Part shown: positions 46,932-57,062 of the stretch, piece by piece | How the letters are laid out: each line of letters begins with the position of its first letter | Position numbering within the stretch: the stretch's first letter is position 1 | Assembly: GCF_016767175.1 (NCBI RefSeq) | Contig: NZ_CP068564.1 | Location: 1,736,001 to 1,800,000, forward strand | Reading direction: 5' to 3' | DNA: 64,000 bases | Source: Keratinibaculum paraultunense | GTDB lineage: Bacteria; Bacillota; Clostridia; Tissierellales; Tepidimicrobiaceae | Program-made: the position numbers and the translations under genes | Notes under the pieces: generated by a model | What the model was told of the DNA's origin: nothing | The model's input: only the letters and a program-made list of their open reading frames with translations | Databases searched by the model: none

Positions 46932-48968
46932 CTAATATTTAAATCTAGCTATACTTTCTTGCAATTCAGTAGCTAATTGTGCCAAAGATTCACTTGCATT
47001 TGCTATTTCTTCCATGGAAGCTGTTTGTTCTTCAACAGATGCTGAAGCTTCTTCTGTACCTGCAGCATTTTCTTCAGAAATAGCTGATAAATTTTGTATT
47101 ACACTTATAATCTCATTTTTCTTTGCTTCCATTTCATTTCCTATTTCATAAACAGCTCTTATTAACTCTCTTTGCTTATCAATGGATACTGCAATTCCTT
47201 CAAATTTATCAGTAGTCATCTTTACACTTTCTGCTTGAGATTTAGTTATTTCATTAACTTTTTCCATAGTGCTTACAGAGTGCTCTGTTTTATCTATTAA
47301 TTCCTTTATAACTTTAGCTATTTCTTCTGTAAATTTATTGGATTCTTCTGCTAGTTTCCTTATTTCTTCTGCTACAACTGCAAATCCTCTTCCAGATTCT
47401 CCTGCTCTAGCAGCTTCAATTGCTGCATTGAGAGCTAATAGATTAGTTTGTTCTGCTATATCTTTTATCATCGAACTAGCATTTTCTATTTTTTCTGAAC
47501 TTTCACTAGTAGCTAAAATTATCTCTTGTACTGATTTAGCTGCCTTTCTATTTATCTCAGTCTTTTCTACTAAATCCTTTACAATTTCTAATCCTTCATT
47601 TTTCAGTACATTCATTTCTTCTGTTGCATTATTTAATGCTTCTATTTTTTCTCGATTTTCAGCTATTTGTTTTCCTAATTCTTCAATATCCATTGCTCCT
47701 TTTTCTGTATCTCTTGCTTGTTCATCTGCCCCTATTGCTATATCTTCTATAGCTTTAGCAATCTCCTCTGCTGCAACTGAAGATTGCTGACTAGTAGCTG
47801 TTAATTCTTCAGAGGATGCAGCTACTTGTTCTGATGAATTAGCTATATGTTTTACTAAATCAATTAAATTCTTCTGCATAGTTAACAAAGAATTAGCAAT
47901 ATCTCCTATTTCATCTTCTCTTTTACGATATTTCACTATAGCACTATCTTCTTCAATTTTTATGTCATAATTTGATATTTCCCCAATTTCTTTAGATAAT
48001 TCTATTATAGGTTTGGAAATTGATTTTCCCATATATATAGAAAGTAATATTCCCAATACCATAAATATAACCGTTCCTATAATTACAACTCTTCTAAGAT
48101 TATTTAAACCTGCTAACACATCACTTTCATAAGCTCCTACACCTATCATCCACCCAGTGCTAGGCATAGGTGCTAATCCTACATATCTCCTGGAACCTTG
48201 AAGTTCATAATTTATCACACCTTTATTTCCTATTCCTATTTTTTGTACTGCTAATCCAAGAGTTTTAAATTTCCCACCATCTTTAATATCTTTTAGTGCG
48301 TTTTCTCGGTTCATTACAATTTCTCTATCAGGATGAGCATAAATAGTTCCATCTTTTCCTAATATAAATGCATAACCATTTTTACCAAATCCCATTTTAT
48401 CTGTAATATCACACAATGCTGTAGCATCTCTTCTTCCAGCTAAAACACCTACAATCTCATTTCCCTTTTTAATTGGTACTGCAAACATAACAACTGGTTT
48501 TTTATCTATTCTACTAATAATTACATTGGAAACATTTGCTTCCCCTTCAAATGCTTTTATTATATATTCCATGTCTCCTAAACCAGTTTTCTCTCCACTT
48601 AATATGTACTCTGCCATTCCACTTTTAGATACTATTGCCATATCCAAATACCCTAATCTTTCAATATCTGAACTTAAAGAAGCACATTGAGCTTCCCAAT
48701 CCATTGATTTTACTTCTTTTCTGTTAGTTAATTCTTGCAGAATACCTAATTCTTTATCTATGACTGATTCAACATAGGAAACACCCTCTTCTGCAAATTG
48801 CAATAGTGCTTTTTCTACTTCTCCTATCACAGCTTTCGAACTAAGTTTTAATCCTAATCCACCTATCCCAATTGAAACTATTAGTACTAAAATTGCTATT
48901 AATAATGTAATCTTTTTTGATAAATTAAATACTACCTTTTTTTCTCTCTTTTTATCATTTTTTTTCAT
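46932..48968 (-). CDS. Methyl-accepting chemotaxis protein
   Basis: About 678 residues. Membrane segment one is near 20-42; an outer dCache-type sensor follows (about 45-290, with [20 protein letters not shown] and [11 protein letters not shown]), then membrane segment two (about 292-314), a HAMP domain ([13 protein letters not shown]) and a long signalling coiled coil. The hairpin tip [20 protein letters not shown] and [18 protein letters not shown] is canonical. The start is taken as ATG 48968 rather than the GTG at 48980 that overlaps the ribosome site. It senses an unknown small molecule, often amino acids for this sensor class. A flagellin scar nearby makes one wonder whether the cell is still motile. 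Confidence 0.93.
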   Translation of the reverse strand: MKKNDKKREKKVVFNLSKKITLLIAILVLIVSIGIGGLGLKLSSKAVIGEVEKALLQFAEEGVSYVESVIDKELGILQELTNRKEVKSMDWEAQCASLSSDIERLGYLDMAIVSKSGMAEYILSGEKTGLGDMEYIIKAFEGEANVSNVIISRIDKKPVVMFAVPIKKGNEIVGVLAGRRDATALCDITDKMGFGKNGYAFILGKDGTIYAHPDREIVMNRENALKDIKDGGKFKTLGLAVQKIGIGNKGVINYELQGSRRYVGLAPMPSTGWMIGVGAYESDVLAGLNNLRRVVIIGTVIFMVLGILLSIYMGKSISKPIIELSKEIGEISNYDIKIEEDSAIVKYRKREDEIGDIANSLLTMQKNLIDLVKHIANSSEQVAASSEELTATSQQSSVAAEEIAKAIEDIAIGADEQARDTEKGAMDIEELGKQIAENREKIEALNNATEEMNVLKNEGLEIVKDLVEKTEINRKAAKSVQEIILATSESSEKIENASSMIKDIAEQTNLLALNAAIEAARAGESGRGFAVVAEEIRKLAEESNKFTEEIAKVIKELIDKTEHSVSTMEKVNEITKSQAESVKMTTDKFEGIAVSIDKQRELIRAVYEIGNEMEAKKNEIISVIQNLSAISEENAAGTEEASASVEEQTASMEEIANASESLAQLATELQESIARFKY

Positions 48969-49048
48969 ATCAATTATCACTCCTTATATTATAAAAATTA
49001 CGAAAATTATTTCTAAAAAACTATTTGAATTTCAACACATACATATTG

Positions 49049-49077
49049 ATTATAGCACTGGATTTTGCAAGACTCAA
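49049..49077 (-). promoter_or_regulatory. Promoter of the chemoreceptor gene
   Basis: On the minus strand TTGAGT (49077-49072) and TATAAT (49054-49049), 17 bases apart. It is sigma-A like; no clear sigma-D box was seen. Confidence 0.6.
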
Positions 49078-49112
49078 CATGTTTAGACAAAATATGGCAT
49101 GTTGGAAAATTC

Positions 49113-49141
49113 TTGACACTACCCTTGCATAGATGTATTAT
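49113..49141 (+). promoter_or_regulatory. Sigma-A promoter of the M18 aminopeptidase gene
   Basis: TTGACA (49113-49118) and TATTAT (49136-49141), 17 bases apart, 41 bases before the ATG. Confidence 0.85.
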
Positions 49142-49182
49142 GATATTAAATGGCTATTATATAATATATAGGAGGGATAAGT

Positions 49183-50601
49183 ATGGCAAAAGGAAAAGAA
49201 CTTCAAAAAAACTTAACCCATAAGTGGGAAAATGTATGGGAAGTATTGGAAGAAGATGAACAAAAAAAGGTATTTGAAGTAGGTGAAGGTTATAAGGAGT
49301 TTTTAGATAAGGGAAAAACAGAAAGAGAAGCAGCAAAGGAAATAATAAGAATTGCTGAACAAAATGGTTACATATCCATAGATGAAGTAATAGATAAAAA
49401 AATCAAACCTACTCCTGGTATGAAAATATATGCTAATAATAAGGGCAAATCCATTGCTCTATTTGTAATAGGTAAAGAAAAATTTGAAAAAGGGATGCAT
49501 ATAGTTGGCTCCCATATAGATGCTCCTAGATTAGACTTAAAACAATTTCCTCTTTATGAGGATTCTGGACTTGCTTTATGTAAAACTCACTACTATGGTG
49601 GAATTAAAAAATACCAATGGGTTACACTTCCTCTAGCACTACATGGAGTTATTATAAGGGAAGATGGAGAAAAAATTGATATAAATATTGGGGAAGATGA
49701 AAAGGATCCTGTGTTTTTCATAACAGACTTGCTACCTCATTTAGCTAAAGATCAAATGCAAAAGAAAATGGATGAGGGTATTACAGGAGAAGGACTAAAT
49801 CTTTTAGTGGGAAGTATCCCTTATAAAGATGAAGAAATAGATGAGAAAGTAAAATTAAATGTACTAAATATATTACATGAAAAATATGGAATAAAAGAAG
49901 AAGACTTTACCTCTGCTGAATTAGAAGTAGTTCCTGCAGGTAAGGCAAAGGATGTAGGTATAGATAGAAGTATGGTAGGAGCATATGGTCAAGACGATAG
50001 AGCATGTGCATATACTTCCCTTAGGGCTATATTAGATGTGGAAAATCCAAATAAAACTGCTGCAGCATTGTTTGTTGATAAAGAAGAAATAGGCAGTGTA
50101 GGAAATACTGGTATGGAATCTAGATTTTTTGAAAATGTAGTTTCAGAATTAATAGCCCTTACAGAGGATAATTATTCTGAACTTATTGTAAAAAGAGCAC
50201 TGGCAAATTCTTGGGTACTTTCAGCAGATACATTTGGTGGATTTGATCCTAATTATCCTGATGTATTAGATAAATTAAATTCTCCATATATAGGCAAAGG
50301 AGTTACTTTAGTTAAATATACTGGAGCTCGAGGAAAATCTGGAAGCAATGATGCTAATTCTGAATATTTATTTAAGATAAGAAGTATATTTAATGAAAAC
50401 GATGTAGTATGGCAAATGGGAGAACTAGGTAAGGTAGATCAAGGCGGTGGAGGAACTATAGCTTATATTCTTGCAAATTATGGAATGGAAGTGGTAGACT
50501 GTGGAGTTCCTTTACTAAGTGTTCATGCTCCTTTTGAAATCTCCAGCAAAGCAGATATATATATGACATATAAAGGATATAATGCCTTTTATAATGCATA
50601 A
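49183..50601 (+). CDS. M18-family aminopeptidase
   Basis: 472 residues, the usual M18 size. Metal and catalytic motifs are in order: IVGSHIDAPRLDLK (first histidine and aspartate), YGQDDRACAYTSL (bridging aspartate), DKEEIGSVGNTGMES (catalytic and metal glutamates), SADTFGGFDPNYPD and a late VHAPFEISSK with the last histidine. It is a cytoplasmic di-zinc enzyme that removes N-terminal residues from peptides, with acidic or neutral preference in the family. Monocistronic, with its own promoter, a GGAGGG ribosome site and a terminator. It fits the peptide-fermenting theme of the right half. Confidence 0.94.
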   Translation: MAKGKELQKNLTHKWENVWEVLEEDEQKKVFEVGEGYKEFLDKGKTEREAAKEIIRIAEQNGYISIDEVIDKKIKPTPGMKIYANNKGKSIALFVIGKEKFEKGMHIVGSHIDAPRLDLKQFPLYEDSGLALCKTHYYGGIKKYQWVTLPLALHGVIIREDGEKIDINIGEDEKDPVFFITDLLPHLAKDQMQKKMDEGITGEGLNLLVGSIPYKDEEIDEKVKLNVLNILHEKYGIKEEDFTSAELEVVPAGKAKDVGIDRSMVGAYGQDDRACAYTSLRAILDVENPNKTAAALFVDKEEIGSVGNTGMESRFFENVVSELIALTEDNYSELIVKRALANSWVLSADTFGGFDPNYPDVLDKLNSPYIGKGVTLVKYTGARGKSGSNDANSEYLFKIRSIFNENDVVWQMGELGKVDQGGGGTIAYILANYGMEVVDCGVPLLSVHAPFEISSKADIYMTYKGYNAFYNA

Positions 50602-50605
50602 AGAT

Positions 50606-50640
50606 AAAACCAGAGGCGGGGAAATCTTCCTCTGGTTTTT
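50606..50640. terminator. Bidirectional terminator between convergent genes
   Basis: AAAACCAGAGG (50606-50616) and CCTCTGGTTTT (50629-50639) form the stem. It ends the M18 gene and probably also the leftward peptide operon that stops at 50655. Confidence 0.85.
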
Positions 50641-50654
50641 CCTATAATATATAT

Positions 50655-51797
50655 TTAATTGTTATTGTAGATTACTTGTCCATTTATTATGGTATATTTT
50701 ACAGTAGCATTTGTATCTAATGCAGGAATCCCATCAAATATGACTAAATCTGCATCTTTCCCTTTTTCTATTGAACCTACTCTATCATCTATGCCTAGTA
50801 TTTTAGCTGGATTTATAGTGAGCATATTGATTACTCTTTCAATATCTCCACCAAATCTAACTACTTCTCCAGCTTGAATTATAATTACATCAGGTTTAAG
50901 TATAGGTCCATCGGTCATTATTGCACAAGGGACTCCTTTTTTGTCTAACTCTATAAGGCTAAATATATCTATTTTCCCACATTCTCCTGGAAGCAATAAT
51001 ACTCCTATAGGTCCATAGATTACTCCTTTTAAATTTTTAGAACCTATTATATCATCATAAAAATCACTTGCTCCCCAAGCATGGTCCAATGTAAAGTATA
51101 TGTCAAATTCTTCAGCAATTTTAATGGTAGTTAACATATCAAATTGTTCACAGTGAACCTTTAATGGTATTTCCTTTCTTAAAACTTTACATACATTTTC
51201 CAATCCTATATCAAAGGGTACATCTTTACCTGCTTCTTTTTTAGCCATATATTCCTTTGCTTTCATAAAAGTATCTCTTAGTACATGGGCAATACCCATT
51301 CTAGTCATGGGCATTTCATTTTTCTGACCATATACTCCCTTAGGATTGCCTCCAAGGGCTGCCTTAAGAGCCACTGGATTTTTTATGCACATATCTTCTA
51401 TACTATTTCCATGGGATTTTACTGCACATACCATACCACCAATTACATTTCCACTTCCTGGAGCTATTGCAGAAGTAGTAATCCCTCCTTTAATAGCTCT
51501 TTCAAACATAGGGGATTGGGTGTCTATTGAATATATGGATTCTACTTCAGGGGTAGCATTTTTAGTCATTTCATTTAAATCTTGTTCTTCCATATCTGCT
51601 CCAAAACCACTTATATGGCTATGAGCATCTACTATTCCAGGAATCACAACCAAACCTTCTCCATCTATTACTTCACATTCAGGTAATTCTAAGGATTCTC
51701 CCACATCTACTATTTTCCCATGTTCTATTAGTATATCTCCTCTATCTATTACCCCATTGGCTGAAGTAAATATTTTTGCATTTTTAATTACCAGCAT
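50655..51797 (-). CDS. Amidohydrolase with complete metal site
   Basis: 380 residues of the amidohydrolase superfamily, imidazolonepropionase/dihydroorotase-like branch. The N- and C-terminal beta sandwich (ILIEHGKIVDVG; GSIEKGKDADLVIFDG) encloses a TIM barrel. The metal ligands are present: GIVDAHSHISGFG (HxH), KVHCEQFDM, LDHAWGASDF and the late aspartate in MTDGPIL. The reaction is hydrolysis of an amide or cyclic amide of unknown identity; the Opp importer and M14 peptidase in the same operon suggest a modified or cyclic peptide or amino-acid derivative. It overlaps the preceding amidohydrolase gene by 10 bases, with GGAGGG before the ATG. Confidence 0.88.
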   Translation of the reverse strand: MLVIKNAKIFTSANGVIDRGDILIEHGKIVDVGESLELPECEVIDGEGLVVIPGIVDAHSHISGFGADMEEQDLNEMTKNATPEVESIYSIDTQSPMFERAIKGGITTSAIAPGSGNVIGGMVCAVKSHGNSIEDMCIKNPVALKAALGGNPKGVYGQKNEMPMTRMGIAHVLRDTFMKAKEYMAKKEAGKDVPFDIGLENVCKVLRKEIPLKVHCEQFDMLTTIKIAEEFDIYFTLDHAWGASDFYDDIIGSKNLKGVIYGPIGVLLLPGECGKIDIFSLIELDKKGVPCAIMTDGPILKPDVIIIQAGEVVRFGGDIERVINMLTINPAKILGIDDRVGSIEKGKDADLVIFDGIPALDTNATVKYTIINGQVIYNNN

Positions 51798-52939
51798 GAG
51801 TCAACCCTCCTAGCACTTAAGATATTTTCTCCATTGATAAAAGTGGCTTCTACCTTGGCAGCATAGGTTTCTATTGGATTATTACTCCATATTACTATAT
51901 CTGCATCCTTATCTACTTCTATAGAGCCTACTTTATCATCTATTCCAAGTATTTTAGCTGGAATAGATGTTATCATCTTTAATACTTGTTCACTGTCAAT
52001 GCCATTTTTATAGCATAGTATAGCATTCCACAGTAAGGATTCCTTTCCAGAAGACATATTATCTCCACAGGAACTAATGGCAATATCTATTCCATCATTA
52101 ATCAATTTTTTAATACCTTCAAAATCCACATTACTATTGGGAGCAGCCATACCATTAGCTAAATCTCCTAAAATTATACTGTATTCATTAGCCATAATAC
52201 TTCCCGTATTTTCCCCTACACCAAAGGCTCCTGTGAAAACAACTTCTACTGGGAATCCCCTTAATGCCATTTCTACAGCATCCATTTCAGCCTTGGTATT
52301 GCAATTAACAAATAGAGGAACTTTTCCATTTATTACATCTTGTAATGCTTCACATTTAGCATCATAATCCTTGTCCTTTTTTTCATTATATTCCATAGCT
52401 TTAAACAAAGCCTCTTTTAATAATGAAACAGCTCCCATTTTAGTCATTGGGCATAAATTTCTTTTTCCATATACATTTTTAGTTGCCTTAGATATGGAGC
52501 TTGCCATTCCAATTTTTTCTTTAATCAACATCTCATAGGGATGAGTTCCATAGGTTTTAAATGCTCCTATATAGCCTCCTAATACATTAGATGTGGAAGG
52601 GGTTATTCCTGCACTAGTTATTCCATATTCAAAAACCCTTTGAAACATCATACTATCCTGATCAAAAGAATAGATCACATTCATTTCAGGGACAATTGGA
52701 TTAGAATGTTCATCTAAATCATTGTCCTTCCAACCAGGACCTACACAGCCCCATACATTGAGGGATTCAATAAATCCAGGAAATACTACTTTCCCCTTAG
52801 CATCAAATACTTCCCCATCTTCTGAAATCTCTATGTTTTTACCTATATCTTTAATAATATTTCCATCAATCAATATATCTGTATCTTCCAATTTATTACC
52901 TTTACCATCATAAACTTTTCCGCCTTTAATAAGAATCAT
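51788..52939 (-). CDS. Amidohydrolase-like protein lacking the metal ligands (probable pseudoenzyme)
   Basis: 383 residues, clearly paralogous to the downstream gene over its whole length (GGKVYDGKGN start, TSAGITPSTSNVLGG, CPMTKMGAVSLLKEAL, SIPAKILGIDDKVGSIE end). Each catalytic position is changed: HSH is replaced by LNVWG, HCEQ by VNCNT, DHAWG by TGAFG, and the last aspartate region by SSCGDNM. The fold is intact and the frame is open, so it is under selection but cannot bind the usual metal. The 10-base overlap with the active copy suggests equal synthesis and a heteromeric enzyme with one structural or regulatory chain. AGGAGG precedes the ATG. Confidence 0.85.
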   Translation of the reverse strand: MILIKGGKVYDGKGNKLEDTDILIDGNIIKDIGKNIEISEDGEVFDAKGKVVFPGFIESLNVWGCVGPGWKDNDLDEHSNPIVPEMNVIYSFDQDSMMFQRVFEYGITSAGITPSTSNVLGGYIGAFKTYGTHPYEMLIKEKIGMASSISKATKNVYGKRNLCPMTKMGAVSLLKEALFKAMEYNEKKDKDYDAKCEALQDVINGKVPLFVNCNTKAEMDAVEMALRGFPVEVVFTGAFGVGENTGSIMANEYSIILGDLANGMAAPNSNVDFEGIKKLINDGIDIAISSCGDNMSSGKESLLWNAILCYKNGIDSEQVLKMITSIPAKILGIDDKVGSIEVDKDADIVIWSNNPIETYAAKVEATFINGENILSARRVDSCW

Positions 52940-52951
52940 AAAATTTGCCTC

Positions 52952-54340
52952 CTAATTATTATTTAAATAATCAGCCATAATCAAGCCACATTCCAATTGA
53001 ATACTTATAAGTTTTTTAATAGGTATTACTTCATAGTCAATCTTTTCTTCTAATACTTCACTTAATGCTTTTAATTTTTCTAAAGAAATGTTATAAGCTT
53101 CTTTTAGTGCTTTCTTTTTATCAGGATTATGTTCATTATTTTGTTCCATTTTTTCCAATTCCAATTCGTTAGCCCTTACTAATAAGCCTAGGGATAGCAT
53201 CTTGTAAAATTTAGATATCAATAGATTGTCAAATTTCTCTGCCACAGTGGCCTTTTTGGCAAAATCCGGATTGGTTTCTACCATTTTTCTAGTAGCTTCA
53301 TTACTATCATCATTATTTGTAAATGCTTCTAAGGATAATCTGAATGGATTATCTTTAGCCATATAATCTATAGTTTTATTTAATGTATTTTTAATAAATC
53401 CATCTGTTTTTTCACTAAATTCTAAATTCATCAAAACTGCATCTTTTCTTGTCATATCTGATTCAGATAAATCAGCAATTCTTTTATCATAAAAATAGGG
53501 TAGTTCAGTTAAAAGGGTAAATGCATTACAAACTTTTTTAGCATAGTCAGAACTACAAGTGCCAACTCTAATTACTTCTTGAGGATTTTCAACTCCATAT
53601 TTTTCTAAATAATCATAGTTTTGTTGAATGCCTAAATCTTGATATATTGCATCATCATAAGCTACACAATAAGGTGCCTCTGGTTCTCCTAAATTAAGGG
53701 GTACACCTTGTTTTCTAGCAGCATTTCTTAAATCTTCATAAATCTCCTTGGTTTCTCTAGATATATACCAATAGACTCCACCAAATCCTGCATTATGCAG
53801 GGAATAAATAAACTTTGGTTTTATTTTATCTATTAAATTCATCATGGCTTTTGTTTCAGGTATTGTGTCATGGAAATGTAGTTTTTTATAATCTATTGGG
53901 AATGTCCAGTCAACTTGTTGATGTCCTGCAGGTCTAAAGAAATTTCTAGCATAATTGTATAGGGTGAATGGTCCTTTAAACCAATTTTCATTTAATTTTG
54001 TACCATCTGCATCCCAGGATTTGACTATATACCAAGTATAGTCCAATTCCTTCCTCAATTCTTCATTTTGGGCAAGTTCCCTTGAAAAATATTCTAACAT
54101 CATTGCCCCTATAGGTTCATTGGGATGGGGACAGCCAAACATAAGTGCATTATTGAAGCCATTACCAATTTTTAAGCAATATAGGGGATGATTATCTCTA
54201 GTTCTACCCATTTCAAATAATTCTACTACATCAGGAAATTCTTCAGCTAGTTTTTTACTGCTTAAATCCATTTCCTCCACAGTTAAAAATTCTTTGTAAT
54301 CAGGTACTTTATCTATTACATGTTCAAATACTTCTTTCAT
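52952..54340 (-). CDS. M14-family zinc carboxypeptidase
   Basis: 462 residues. The M14 zinc motif HxxE is in MFGCPHPNEPIGAMMLEYF, and the third ligand lies in FIYSLHNAGFGGVYWYIS. WDADGTKLNENWF and FFRPAGHQQVDWTFP are further conserved stretches. No signal peptide, so it acts in the cytoplasm, presumably on peptides brought in by the adjacent Opp system. The last 170 residues are helical and acidic. It is a distant paralogue of the 1081-residue protein at 38297-41542, giving each peptide cluster its own M14 enzyme. AAGGAGG precedes the ATG. Confidence 0.88.
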   Translation of the reverse strand: MKEVFEHVIDKVPDYKEFLTVEEMDLSSKKLAEEFPDVVELFEMGRTRDNHPLYCLKIGNGFNNALMFGCPHPNEPIGAMMLEYFSRELAQNEELRKELDYTWYIVKSWDADGTKLNENWFKGPFTLYNYARNFFRPAGHQQVDWTFPIDYKKLHFHDTIPETKAMMNLIDKIKPKFIYSLHNAGFGGVYWYISRETKEIYEDLRNAARKQGVPLNLGEPEAPYCVAYDDAIYQDLGIQQNYDYLEKYGVENPQEVIRVGTCSSDYAKKVCNAFTLLTELPYFYDKRIADLSESDMTRKDAVLMNLEFSEKTDGFIKNTLNKTIDYMAKDNPFRLSLEAFTNNDDSNEATRKMVETNPDFAKKATVAEKFDNLLISKFYKMLSLGLLVRANELELEKMEQNNEHNPDKKKALKEAYNISLEKLKALSEVLEEKIDYEVIPIKKLISIQLECGLIMADYLNNN

Positions 54341-54364
54341 TTAGTAAGCCTCCTTCACATCTTA

Positions 54365-54396
54365 GCTAATCACACATATGTATATGTGTGATTAGC
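54365..54396. terminator. Intergenic stem-loop inside the peptide operon
   Basis: GCTAATCACACATA and its inverse flank a 4-base loop. There is no T run on the minus strand, so it is more likely an mRNA-stabilising or partial stop after the binding-protein gene, which usually is needed in excess. Confidence 0.55.
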
Positions 54397-54412
54397 TTTA
54401 TAAGTTAATATA

Positions 54413-56002
54413 TTACTTTATATCAGTAAATGTATATTCTGACCAACCCCATTTGCCTTCTCCATCTATAGGCAAATTGATAAATTTATCGTTGTTTGCA
54501 TCATAAGCAGCGTATGTTACTATAGGTATATAGGGTAGGTCTTCAGCTAATATTGCTTGGGCTTCTTTATAGTATTTTGCTCTTTCTTCTTGAACTCCAG
54601 TGGCTACACCTTTGGTACATAATTCATCAAATTTTTTGTTGCTATAGTTGCCAACATTGCTATATTCACCTGTACCTAGTCGTTTGTAAAGAGCAGCTGG
54701 ATCTGGTCCCATAAAGCCTCCTTGTAATTCAATCATGAAATCCCTTTGTATTGTAACTTTTTCATTCCAAGCATTAAATTCATGAACTTGTACTATTAAT
54801 TCTATTCCAGCTTTAGCTAAAGTTGCTTCCATTAATTTAGCGGCATCTGGATAACCACCATCTTCAAATACATCTATGGTAAGTCCTCTTACATAGTAAC
54901 CATCTTTATCCTTTTTGTATCCTGCATCTTCTAATATTTTTATTGCTTCCTCTATATTAAATTTAGGAGCAGTTTGTTCACTATTGGTAGCCCATTCCAT
55001 TATGGATGGATACATATTATATTCTGGCTTTTGTATTCCGTTGAAAACCTTTTGGGATATTTCTTCTCTATCTATAGCAGTAGCAATAGCTCTTCTTACA
55101 TTTATATCTTGCAATATTTCTTCATTTAAATTGAATATGATTCTCATTGGAGAAGGATATTCATTTAATACAAGTCTAATATAGTCACTAGCTTCTAACT
55201 CATCTACACTAGCTGCAGGTATGCCTTCATATACATCTATATCTCCATTGAGCAATGCTTCAACTGCAGTTGTATCATCAGGAATTATTGAATATATTAT
55301 TTTATCCAATTTTGGTGCACCTTCATGGTAGTCTGGATTGGCAACCAATGTGATGCTTTCTCCTTGATTGAATTCTTTAAATTTAAATGGTCCAGAACCT
55401 ATAGGCTCTTTGGAAGCTGGATTTTCTTCCCAAGATTGACCATTGTCAAATACGTGTTTTGGAAGGATGAAAGTTCCATACCAACCTAAGTCAGCAATGA
55501 AGGAAACATCTGATTCGTTCATATTAAATACTACAGTGTAATCATCTGGTGTTTCAATGGAATTTACAATTCCTAGTCTAGAGCTCATATAATAGTTTTC
55601 ATTTTCCTTTATAGTATCGAAAGTATATTTTACGTCTTCACTAGTTACCTTTTCTCCATCATGCCATTTCGCATCATCTCTTAAATGAAATGTAACAGTT
55701 TTTCCATCTTCACTTACTTCCCATTCAGTTGCTAAGTCTGGAATTATTTGTTTGCTTGCATCTAATTTAACTAATCTATTGAATATATTTTGTACTATAG
55801 GATAAGCATAGTCATCAGGTATAGAGTCTGGATTAAATGTCATTGGATCCCCAGTAGCTCTTACCACTATTACTTTTTCTCCTTCAATATTGCCCTCTGT
55901 AGCTTTGTTTTCAGACTCATTATTGCTTTCATTGCCACAACCTACTAATAATGTTACAATTAGAACAAAAATCAAACTTATTGATAACAGCTTTTTTTTC
56001 AT
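54413..56002 (-). CDS. oppA: Oligopeptide ABC transporter substrate-binding lipoprotein
   Basis: 529 residues of the SBP_bac_5 family. An N-terminal signal with lipobox LLVGC places the lipidated cysteine at residue 22 and the protein outside the membrane. Family stretches are LATEWEVSEDGKTVTFHLRD, WHDGEKVTSEDVKYTF, KEPIGSGPFKF and RRAIATAIDRE. It captures peptides and hands them to the OppBC channel. It is downstream of oppF with AGGAGGG before the ATG. The peptide type cannot be read from sequence; the downstream amidohydrolases hint at a specialised substrate. Confidence 0.93.
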   Translation of the reverse strand: MKKKLLSISLIFVLIVTLLVGCGNESNNESENKATEGNIEGEKVIVVRATGDPMTFNPDSIPDDYAYPIVQNIFNRLVKLDASKQIIPDLATEWEVSEDGKTVTFHLRDDAKWHDGEKVTSEDVKYTFDTIKENENYYMSSRLGIVNSIETPDDYTVVFNMNESDVSFIADLGWYGTFILPKHVFDNGQSWEENPASKEPIGSGPFKFKEFNQGESITLVANPDYHEGAPKLDKIIYSIIPDDTTAVEALLNGDIDVYEGIPAASVDELEASDYIRLVLNEYPSPMRIIFNLNEEILQDINVRRAIATAIDREEISQKVFNGIQKPEYNMYPSIMEWATNSEQTAPKFNIEEAIKILEDAGYKKDKDGYYVRGLTIDVFEDGGYPDAAKLMEATLAKAGIELIVQVHEFNAWNEKVTIQRDFMIELQGGFMGPDPAALYKRLGTGEYSNVGNYSNKKFDELCTKGVATGVQEERAKYYKEAQAILAEDLPYIPIVTYAAYDANNDKFINLPIDGEGKWGWSEYTFTDIK

Positions 56003-56075
56003 TATTTTACCCTCCTGATATATTATCGTAGTGCTTATTAAATTAAATATTTTTTATAGCTTTACTATACTTCTT

Positions 56076-57062
56076 TTATCCTAATCTACTACAAGCCACC
56101 AAATGACCATTACCAACATCACAAGTATCAGGATATTTCCTTAGACATTCCTCTACTCTTTTTGGGCATCTTGGTGCAAAATAACATCCAGGTCCTGGAT
56201 TAATAGGTGTAGATGGTTCTCCTTCAATATTTATCTTCTCTACTAGCTCATCAGGATCTATGGAAGCACAATTGGAAATTAATGCTTGAGTATAGGGATG
56301 TTGTGGATTTTTTATTATTTCATCACTATCTCCATATTCTACAATCCTTCCTAAATACATAACAGCTACTCGATTGGATATATATCTTGTCAGCGCTATA
56401 TCGTGGCTAATAAATATGATGGATGCGTCTTTTTCTCTGCTTAGCTGCAAAAGCATATTTATTATATCTGCTCTTACAGATACATCTAGCATGGATACAG
56501 GTTCATCTGCTATTATAAATTTAGGATTAACTGACATAGCTCGTAGTATAGAAATACGTTGCAATTGACCACCTGATAGCTCGTGAGGATATCTTTGCAT
56601 AATATCCTCTGCAGGGTGAAGTCCACCAAATTCCAATGCCTCTAGACAAATTTTCCTCCTTTCTTCAGCAGAATTGCCTATAGAGTGAATGTTTAAAGGT
56701 CTAGTTAAAATCTTCTCTATGGTATCCCTTGGTGTAAAGGAATCATAGGGGTTTTGGAATATGATTTGTACCAATCGCCTGAAGCTTTTAGCATCTTGTT
56801 TGATTAGTTTACTGCTGGATATATTGTCTATATATACATCTCCTGCTGTAGGTTCTTCTAATCTAACTAGTATTCTGCCTAGTGTGGATTTTCCACATCC
56901 AGATTCACCGATTACTCCTAATATTTCACCTTTTTCTATTTCTAGTGAAACTCCATCTACTGCTTTAACGTATTGTTTTTCTTCTTTTTTTAAACCAAAT
57001 CCAGTTTTTACAGGATACCATTTGGATACATTATCTACTTTTATATAAGAGTTGTTTTTCAT
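56076..57062 (-). CDS. oppF: Oligopeptide ABC transporter ATPase OppF
   Basis: 328 residues. Walker A GESGCGKST, the Q-loop FQNPYDSFTPRDT, signature LSGGQLQR, Walker B FIIADEPVSMLD and switch histidine FISHDIALTRY are intact. The C-terminal oligopeptide/dipeptide extension includes GCYFAPRCPKRVEEC, whose cysteines resemble the iron-sulfur cluster site of this family. The ATG shares its first base with the last base of the oppD stop, so the two ATPases are coupled and act as a heterodimer. Confidence 0.95.
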   Translation of the reverse strand: MKNNSYIKVDNVSKWYPVKTGFGLKKEEKQYVKAVDGVSLEIEKGEILGVIGESGCGKSTLGRILVRLEEPTAGDVYIDNISSSKLIKQDAKSFRRLVQIIFQNPYDSFTPRDTIEKILTRPLNIHSIGNSAEERRKICLEALEFGGLHPAEDIMQRYPHELSGGQLQRISILRAMSVNPKFIIADEPVSMLDVSVRADIINMLLQLSREKDASIIFISHDIALTRYISNRVAVMYLGRIVEYGDSDEIIKNPQHPYTQALISNCASIDPDELVEKINIEGEPSTPINPGPGCYFAPRCPKRVEECLRKYPDTCDVGNGHLVACSRLG

